NCBI GenBank assembly: GCA_937920345.1 | Contig: CALGVA010000003.1 | Location: forward strand, 14,199 to 78,198 | Direction: 5' to 3' | Source of the DNA: an uncultured Lachnospiraceae bacterium | GTDB lineage: Bacteria; Bacillota; Clostridia; Lachnospirales; Lachnospiraceae | Length of the DNA stretch: 64,000 bases | In this document: piece by piece, positions 59,649 through 64,000 of the stretch | Position numbering within the stretch: position 1 is the first letter of the stretch | Layout: the number at the start of each line of letters is the position of its first letter | The notes under the pieces: generated by a model | Told to the model about the DNA's origin: nothing | Seen by the model: only the letters and a program-made list of their open reading frames with translations | The model's database searches: none | Made by a program: the position numbers and the translations under genes

Positions 59649-61139
59649 ATGGAACAAAATTTTTTTGCTGAAAACGATGCACGTGTGACGAAAACGGCAG
59701 TGAAAGTCCTGCGGTGGCTGATCCTTGTATTTCCGCTTCTTTACATCCTGTCTGTCCTCGGTATTTTTCAAATCAAACTAAACGAGCTGATCCCGCTTAC
59801 TCTGATCGGTGTGGTCGTTACCATGGGTCCCGGCGCAGCCTACAAGATGAACACGCCGCCCGGTATTATGAAGTATGTGATCACACTGGCTCTTGGCATG
59901 ATGATTGCACTTATGGCCACTAACGCCGCCATCGGTATCTATATGACCTATGCGTTCGCCATGGTTTTCAGTCTGTTCTATTATGATAAAAAGTTTACGA
60001 TCCGGATTTCCGTAATCTCCTATATACTGCTGGTCATCTCCCTATATTTTCGTTCTCTGCACGTACCGCAGATTGAATTTGAAACAAATATGATGTGGTT
60101 TATCAGCCGTTCGCTGGGCTTTTTACTGGAAACGGCGGTAATGAGTATTGTCTGCGCCAAAATAGCCGAACTGTCCCATCAAATGCTTGTCAAATTCGCC
60201 GATACCAGACAGACCTTAACGCTCGTGGACGAGTGTGAAAAAGCCTCCTGTGAATTAAGCGGTGTGGTGGAGCAGCTGGATACCTATATTCATGATTTTG
60301 CAGCCACCAATGAGATTATTGCCTCCGCCGCCGGCACCACCCTTCAAGACTGTAACGAGAGTTTCCAATTCGTCAATTCCGTCCGGGAGTCCATGAATGA
60401 ACTGAACAAAAACGCCGGCGATGTGGTAAACAACATGGAACACATGCTGCAAATTTCCAAAGAAACCACGCAGAAAGTCCAGGGATATATTACGTTAATG
60501 CAGAAGACCACCTCAGGTATCCAGGTAATCGAGGTTTCTGCCAGACAGACGGAGAAGCTGATCACCGATCTGGAAACAGGCGTCAGGGAAATCTCCGAAT
60601 TTGCAAAGACGATCTCCGGTATTACCAGTCAGACCAATCTGCTGGCCCTGAATGCCTCCATAGAGGCCGCAAGAGCCGGCGAAATGGGCAGAGGCTTCAG
60701 CGTAGTGGCAGATGAAGTGCAGAATCTTGCGTCAGATTCCAGACAAGCCAGCGACGCGATCACTGGCATTATTCAGAAGATCTTCGGTCTTCTGCAGGAA
60801 GTGCAGGTATCGAATCAGGAGAATATCAACACCGTGACAAACGAGATCATGAAGCTTCAGGCCGTAGAGAAAGAAGCCGAACAGATCGGCGCACTGCAGG
60901 AAGAATCCAAGGAGAAAGCCCGTATCGCCGCTGATTCCAGCACCGACACAGTCGCACACGGGGAACAGGTCCTTGGCATGATCAGGCAGATGGAACAGCT
61001 TGTGGAAAACACCATCACCCAGGCCAATCAGATCGTCGATGAATCCCGGACCCAGAAAAATGTCACCGGAGAGGTCGAGACAACCTTCCGGCAGGTAAAT
61101 GACATCTCCGACAGCCTGCTTAAGATCAGCCGGTCTTAA
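59649..61139 (+). CDS. Methyl-accepting chemotaxis-type protein with a polytopic membrane sensor
   Basis: 496 aa from the ATG at 59649 (AGGAGG upstream). Residues 20-185 contain about six hydrophobic helices with very short loops (WLILVFPLLYILSVLG..., LIPLTLIGVVVTMGP..., YVITLALGMMIALMA...), so no extracytoplasmic ligand domain is seen. The signalling coil follows, with tip ISGITSQTNLLALNASIEAARAGEMGRGFSVVADEV and a C-terminal coiled coil. Such receptors may sense membrane state, light or proton force. Divergent from hemZ. Confidence 0.93.
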   Translation: MEQNFFAENDARVTKTAVKVLRWLILVFPLLYILSVLGIFQIKLNELIPLTLIGVVVTMGPGAAYKMNTPPGIMKYVITLALGMMIALMATNAAIGIYMTYAFAMVFSLFYYDKKFTIRISVISYILLVISLYFRSLHVPQIEFETNMMWFISRSLGFLLETAVMSIVCAKIAELSHQMLVKFADTRQTLTLVDECEKASCELSGVVEQLDTYIHDFAATNEIIASAAGTTLQDCNESFQFVNSVRESMNELNKNAGDVVNNMEHMLQISKETTQKVQGYITLMQKTTSGIQVIEVSARQTEKLITDLETGVREISEFAKTISGITSQTNLLALNASIEAARAGEMGRGFSVVADEVQNLASDSRQASDAITGIIQKIFGLLQEVQVSNQENINTVTNEIMKLQAVEKEAEQIGALQEESKEKARIAADSSTDTVAHGEQVLGMIRQMEQLVENTITQANQIVDESRTQKNVTGEVETTFRQVNDISDSLLKISRS

Positions 61140-61180
61140 TAAAAGAGACGAATGCTCTCATAATATCCGTTATCATGCTG

Positions 61181-62512
61181 CTAATATTGATACCGCTTCC
61201 TGTATTTTGCAAACATAGCCGCCGATAACACAAGCGCCATCAACTCCGCCGCAGGCGTGGCAAGCCAGATTCCGTTCACACCCAGGAGTGCAGGAAGCAC
61301 GAGCATGGTGATCAGCATAAAGACAAAGGATCTTGAAAAAGCCAGAACCGCCGAAACCACTCCGTTTGACAGCGCTGTGAACATTCCGCTGGCAAAAATA
61401 TTAAAACCGATAAAAAACAGCGCTACAGTACAGATCCTGTTGCCGGTAACCGCCAGATCATACACCGGATTGTCCGGTCGTGCAAACACCGATACGAGCG
61501 GTCTGGTCAGCATAAAGGACGCTGCTGCCGTCATCAGCGAGATGACAGTGATTACTCTCAGACTGATCGAAATCAGCTTTTGCAGTTTCTCATGATTCTG
61601 CTCTCCGTAATAATAGCTGGTCATGGGTTCCACACCATAAGAATACCCTGTATACAGAGAACTTGCAAACATTAATACATACATGATAATAGTGACCGCG
61701 GCAATGCCGTCCTCACCAACATAGTGAAGCATAGTCCAGTTAAACATCATCGTAATGATTCCCGTAACAAGAGCCGTAGCCATCTCCGAACAGCCGTTGG
61801 CTGCGGCATTCATAAGAACCTTCAGGCGAAACGCCGGTTTCGTGAAATGCAGCAGGCTCTTTTTTCTGCTGAAAACAAACAGGCCTGCCACCGCCGTGAC
61901 GGAATACCCCAATCCCGTTGCGATTGCCGCTCCGCTGATCCCCATATCAAAAACAGCGATAAACACATAATCAAGCACCATGTTCAACACCCCGCCCGAC
62001 ACGGAACATACAAGAGAAAGGGTGGCTTTCTCGCTGGCGATCATGTACAGGGTAAAGTTATTCATCAACAGGATCGGCACGGTAAACAGCAGATACCTGC
62101 TCAGGTATTCCACGCAGTATCCCGCCACATCCGCCGACAGATTCATGCCCGCAAAGATCCGTCCCATGAGCAGATAACCCAGACCGCACATCACAACTCC
62201 GACAACCACATTTACCAGAATCAGAAAGGTAAAGTCCTCCTTCGCCTCCTCCCTCTTCTGCTCCCCCATTTTCTTCATAATGACCGCACTGCCTCCTGTT
62301 GCCAGCATGGTGGAAATGGCTGTGACAAGCTGGATGACAGGCGCTGTCAGGTTGATTGCCGACAGTGCGTTCGTGCCGATCAGATTGGACACAAACAAAC
62401 CGTCAACCATGGTGTAGAAAGACATGAATACACTCATGGCTATGGTCGGAACTGCGAATTTTAAGATGTTTTTCAATGTGACCGGTTTTAAATAGGCATT
62501 TTGATTTTCCAT
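61181..62512 (-). CDS. MATE-family multidrug/organic-ion efflux transporter
   Basis: 443 aa with twelve transmembrane helices in two six-helix halves. Typical MATE patterns: LKFAVPTIAMSVFMSFYTMVDGLFVSNLIGTNALSAINLTAPV at the start, GSGAAVIMKKMGEQ-type loop (GGSAVIMKKMGEQKREEA), and the second-half mirror beginning ANGCSEMATALVTGIITMMFNWTML. GGGAGG precedes the ATG. It exports drugs or metabolites by cation antiport. Expression seems controlled by a MerR-type 19-bp-spacer promoter; no MerR gene is in the window. Confidence 0.95.
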   Translation of the reverse strand: MENQNAYLKPVTLKNILKFAVPTIAMSVFMSFYTMVDGLFVSNLIGTNALSAINLTAPVIQLVTAISTMLATGGSAVIMKKMGEQKREEAKEDFTFLILVNVVVGVVMCGLGYLLMGRIFAGMNLSADVAGYCVEYLSRYLLFTVPILLMNNFTLYMIASEKATLSLVCSVSGGVLNMVLDYVFIAVFDMGISGAAIATGLGYSVTAVAGLFVFSRKKSLLHFTKPAFRLKVLMNAAANGCSEMATALVTGIITMMFNWTMLHYVGEDGIAAVTIIMYVLMFASSLYTGYSYGVEPMTSYYYGEQNHEKLQKLISISLRVITVISLMTAAASFMLTRPLVSVFARPDNPVYDLAVTGNRICTVALFFIGFNIFASGMFTALSNGVVSAVLAFSRSFVFMLITMLVLPALLGVNGIWLATPAAELMALVLSAAMFAKYRKRYQY

Positions 62513-62606
62513 ATGATTTCCTCCCTGTCGGAGCAGTTACTGCGGCCTGCCCCACTGTCTGTATACTTTTTTCAGGCAGTGCATAATGCGCTGTGCTGAT
62601 AGAAAT

Positions 62607-62637
62607 ATCATAAACCGTACAGTAACTGTACGGTCAA
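62607..62637 (-). promoter_or_regulatory. MerR-type promoter of the MATE gene
   Basis: Minus strand TTGACC (62632-62637), 19-bp spacer, TATGAT (62607-62612). The over-long spacer contains the perfect palindrome ACCGTACAGT-A-ACTGTACGGT (62614-62634), the hallmark of promoters activated by MerR-family regulators. Confidence 0.8.
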
Positions 62638-62777
62638 TACCTAAAAAAAGTTAAACATTTTTACCATGGCATAAGCGGCAGCATTCGGCGTGACAGAACA
62701 GATATTTTACCCCTCAAGAGTAAACATTCTGAGTTAAATTCTTTGCCATATTTTTTGTCCTTCCGTTTCCATACAAA

Positions 62778-62884
62778 AATATCGCCCCGCATACATACAA
62801 GACGATATCTCCAAACTGAAAAGGCGCATGATATTTATTTTCTCTCTACCATGCACCTAAAGTTACTATTACTATAAAATTTTC
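62778..62884. repeat. 107-bp dispersed repeat, copy 2
   Basis: Second copy of the element at 9946-10052 (98 of 107 bases identical, no gaps). Hairpin ATATCG...CGATAT has exchanged a C-G pair of copy 1 for T-A. It lies 2 bp after the stop of the acetyltransferase remnant. Confidence 0.85.
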
Positions 62885-62886
62885 AG

Positions 62887-63012
62887 CTAAAACAGCTTCA
62901 ATAGCTGTATCAGATCATGAGGCTCACGATTAGATGAATCTGTCAGTCTTGTATCGAATTGTTGGAAACCATTCTCACGATAGAAAGTCAGGTACGCCGT
63001 AAGATTCAAATT
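62887..63012 (-). pseudogene. C-terminal remnant of a GNAT acetyltransferase
   Basis: In the mutM frame after its TAG, the minus strand reads NLNLTAYLTFYRENGFQQFD and ends ...PHDLIQLLKLF then TAG. The Y..FYRENGF pattern is typical for the last helix-strand of GNAT enzymes. The catalytic core is absent, and no start codon with ribosome site exists. It may have been cut when mutM or a neighbour was inserted. Confidence 0.5.
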
Positions 63013-63837
63013 CTATTTCTGACAAGCAGGACAATACACGCTGCTCCTGCCGCCAATCACGGTACGACACAATATATTTCCGCAGTTCTGGCAAGGTTCG
63101 TCGGCGTGACCGTACACTTGCAGAAATGGAGTATTTCGGTAGTCCTGACCTTTTGTTATCAGGTAATCCTCTTGCGAGATACTGTTTTTATCAATGAAGT
63201 AACGCAAGCAGCCGGCAATCTCACTGGCAAGGCGTTCCCATTCGCTAACGCTCAGACCGTTTGCGGGGGCAGAGGGATTTATCCTTGCACGATATAGGAT
63301 TTCATCGGAATAGATATTACCTATTCCAGCAATCACGCTTTGGTCGAGCAGGCACTCTTTGATTGCTCTTTTCCGTTTCTCTAATCGGGATTGTAGATAT
63401 TCGGCGTTGCACTCGGCAGACAATGGCTCTAATCCCAACTTTTCAATACCGCTGTATGTATCTTTTTCATCATTTCGTATCAGCCAAAACCGTCCGAAAC
63501 GACGAGTGTCGGAAAAGCGTAATTCCATTCCATTACTTAATTGCATAATGATATGTGTATGCTTTTCCAGTTGATAATCAGACGGAGTAACAAGTAAGCA
63601 GCCCGTCATTCGCAGGTGCAGAATGATCTTGTTTTTATTACCCAAATTGATCATCAAAAATTTTCCTCTGCGTGCCATAGAAAAGATTGCCTGTCCTGTC
63701 ACATCTTCACAAAATTTATCTGCTGTCGGATGTGCAATGACCTCCGGGCGGTTGACAAGCACATTTTCAATCGTAAGCCCTTGTATCTGCGGCTCAACTA
63801 CACTTTTGATTGTTTCTATTTCAGGTAATTCAGGCAT
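63013..63837 (-). CDS. mutM: Formamidopyrimidine-DNA glycosylase
   Basis: Base-excision repair enzyme (Fpg) that removes 8-oxoguanine and FaPy lesions. 274 aa from the ATG at 63837 (AAGGTGG upstream), giving mature N-terminus PELPEIETIK with catalytic Pro2/Glu3. Further motifs: MARRGKFLMINLG (Lys near 57), HLRMTGCLL, the helix-two-turn-helix CLLDQSVIAGIGNIYSDEILYRARINP and the C-terminal zinc finger CQNCGNILCRTVIGGRSSVYCPAC. Open 36 codons further upstream without start signals. Its context here carries no other repair gene. Confidence 0.97.
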   Translation of the reverse strand: MPELPEIETIKSVVEPQIQGLTIENVLVNRPEVIAHPTADKFCEDVTGQAIFSMARRGKFLMINLGNKNKIILHLRMTGCLLVTPSDYQLEKHTHIIMQLSNGMELRFSDTRRFGRFWLIRNDEKDTYSGIEKLGLEPLSAECNAEYLQSRLEKRKRAIKECLLDQSVIAGIGNIYSDEILYRARINPSAPANGLSVSEWERLASEIAGCLRYFIDKNSISQEDYLITKGQDYRNTPFLQVYGHADEPCQNCGNILCRTVIGGRSSVYCPACQK

Positions 63838-64000
63838 TATTCTCACCACCTTTTCGTGCTGACTTTTTGATTTCGCTGTAATAAAAAATAATTGACAATC
63901 ACAGACGGCGCAAAAAAGTCTGCTCATACTATCATCATTTGTCACATAAAATGGTTGATTATCTCAAAAAAGCCTTGATTTACGGGCATACAAGCAGGAT

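Noticed and set aside
63838..64000. End of a further gene at the right edge (frame ILLVCP then stop on the minus strand)
   Set aside because: Only a few codons are inside the window; cannot be supported.

Overview
The window looks like chromosomal DNA of a low-to-mid GC Gram-positive anaerobe of the Clostridia, most probably a Lachnospiraceae member. The reasons are the gene order (mraZ-rsmH-ftsL-PBP; priA-def-fmt-yugP-rsmB-rlmN-prpC-prkC-rsgA), a SCIFF peptide with its radical SAM maturase beside secDF, hemZ-type coproporphyrinogen dehydrogenase, AGGAGG-like ribosome binding sites and several GTG/TTG starts. The family assignment is inference; no rRNA or tRNA gene was found.

Layout. 1-4500 (minus): division and cell-wall cluster mraZ, rsmH, an FtsL-like protein and a penicillin-binding protein cut by the window edge. 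In front of mraZ are a good promoter, four 10-bp-phased MraZ boxes and a small coupled ORF. 4600-6960: lgt and ychF. 7000-18600: an accessory zone with a decayed Tn916-type integrase, a chemoreceptor, an ABC-2 transporter (small membrane protein, ATPase, two permeases) with its two-component system and a phased-repeat operator, a fragment of a probable defence gene, an orphan DUF1016/YhcG nuclease with an internal repeat, and an unrecognised HTH protein. 18600-31100 (minus): housekeeping series rsgA, prkC, prpC, rlmN, rsmB, yugP, fmt, def, priA, murE. 31400-37900: recJ, secDF, SCIFF maturase, SCIFF peptide and a TIGR04086 membrane protein. 38000-50460: CNNM/HlyC transporter, HAD phosphatase, hybrid kinase, SseB-like protein, acyltransferase, EamA transporter, a small unknown protein, aspS, hisS, a NifX-like protein and an Asp/Glu racemase. 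50800-64000: a GH16 lipoprotein, blaI-blaR1, a large duplicated lipoprotein with BlaI-like operators, a deaminase, hemZ, a second chemoreceptor, a MATE pump behind a MerR-type promoter, an acetyltransferase remnant and mutM.

The most useful new observations are: (i) a probable BlaI regulon, in which TTAC-N4-GTAA sites lie both at blaI and inside the promoter of the convergent lipoprotein gene; (ii) a 107-bp dispersed repeat in two copies with a compensatory base pair in its hairpin; (iii) a 142-bp MITE-like element with 17-bp inverted ends and a 6-bp flanking repeat, plus a lone copy of its end hairpin in front of hisS; (iv) the MraZ box array and its coupled small ORF; (v) several gene fossils that mark past insertion and loss. 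No CRISPR array, intact IS element or prophage was seen.
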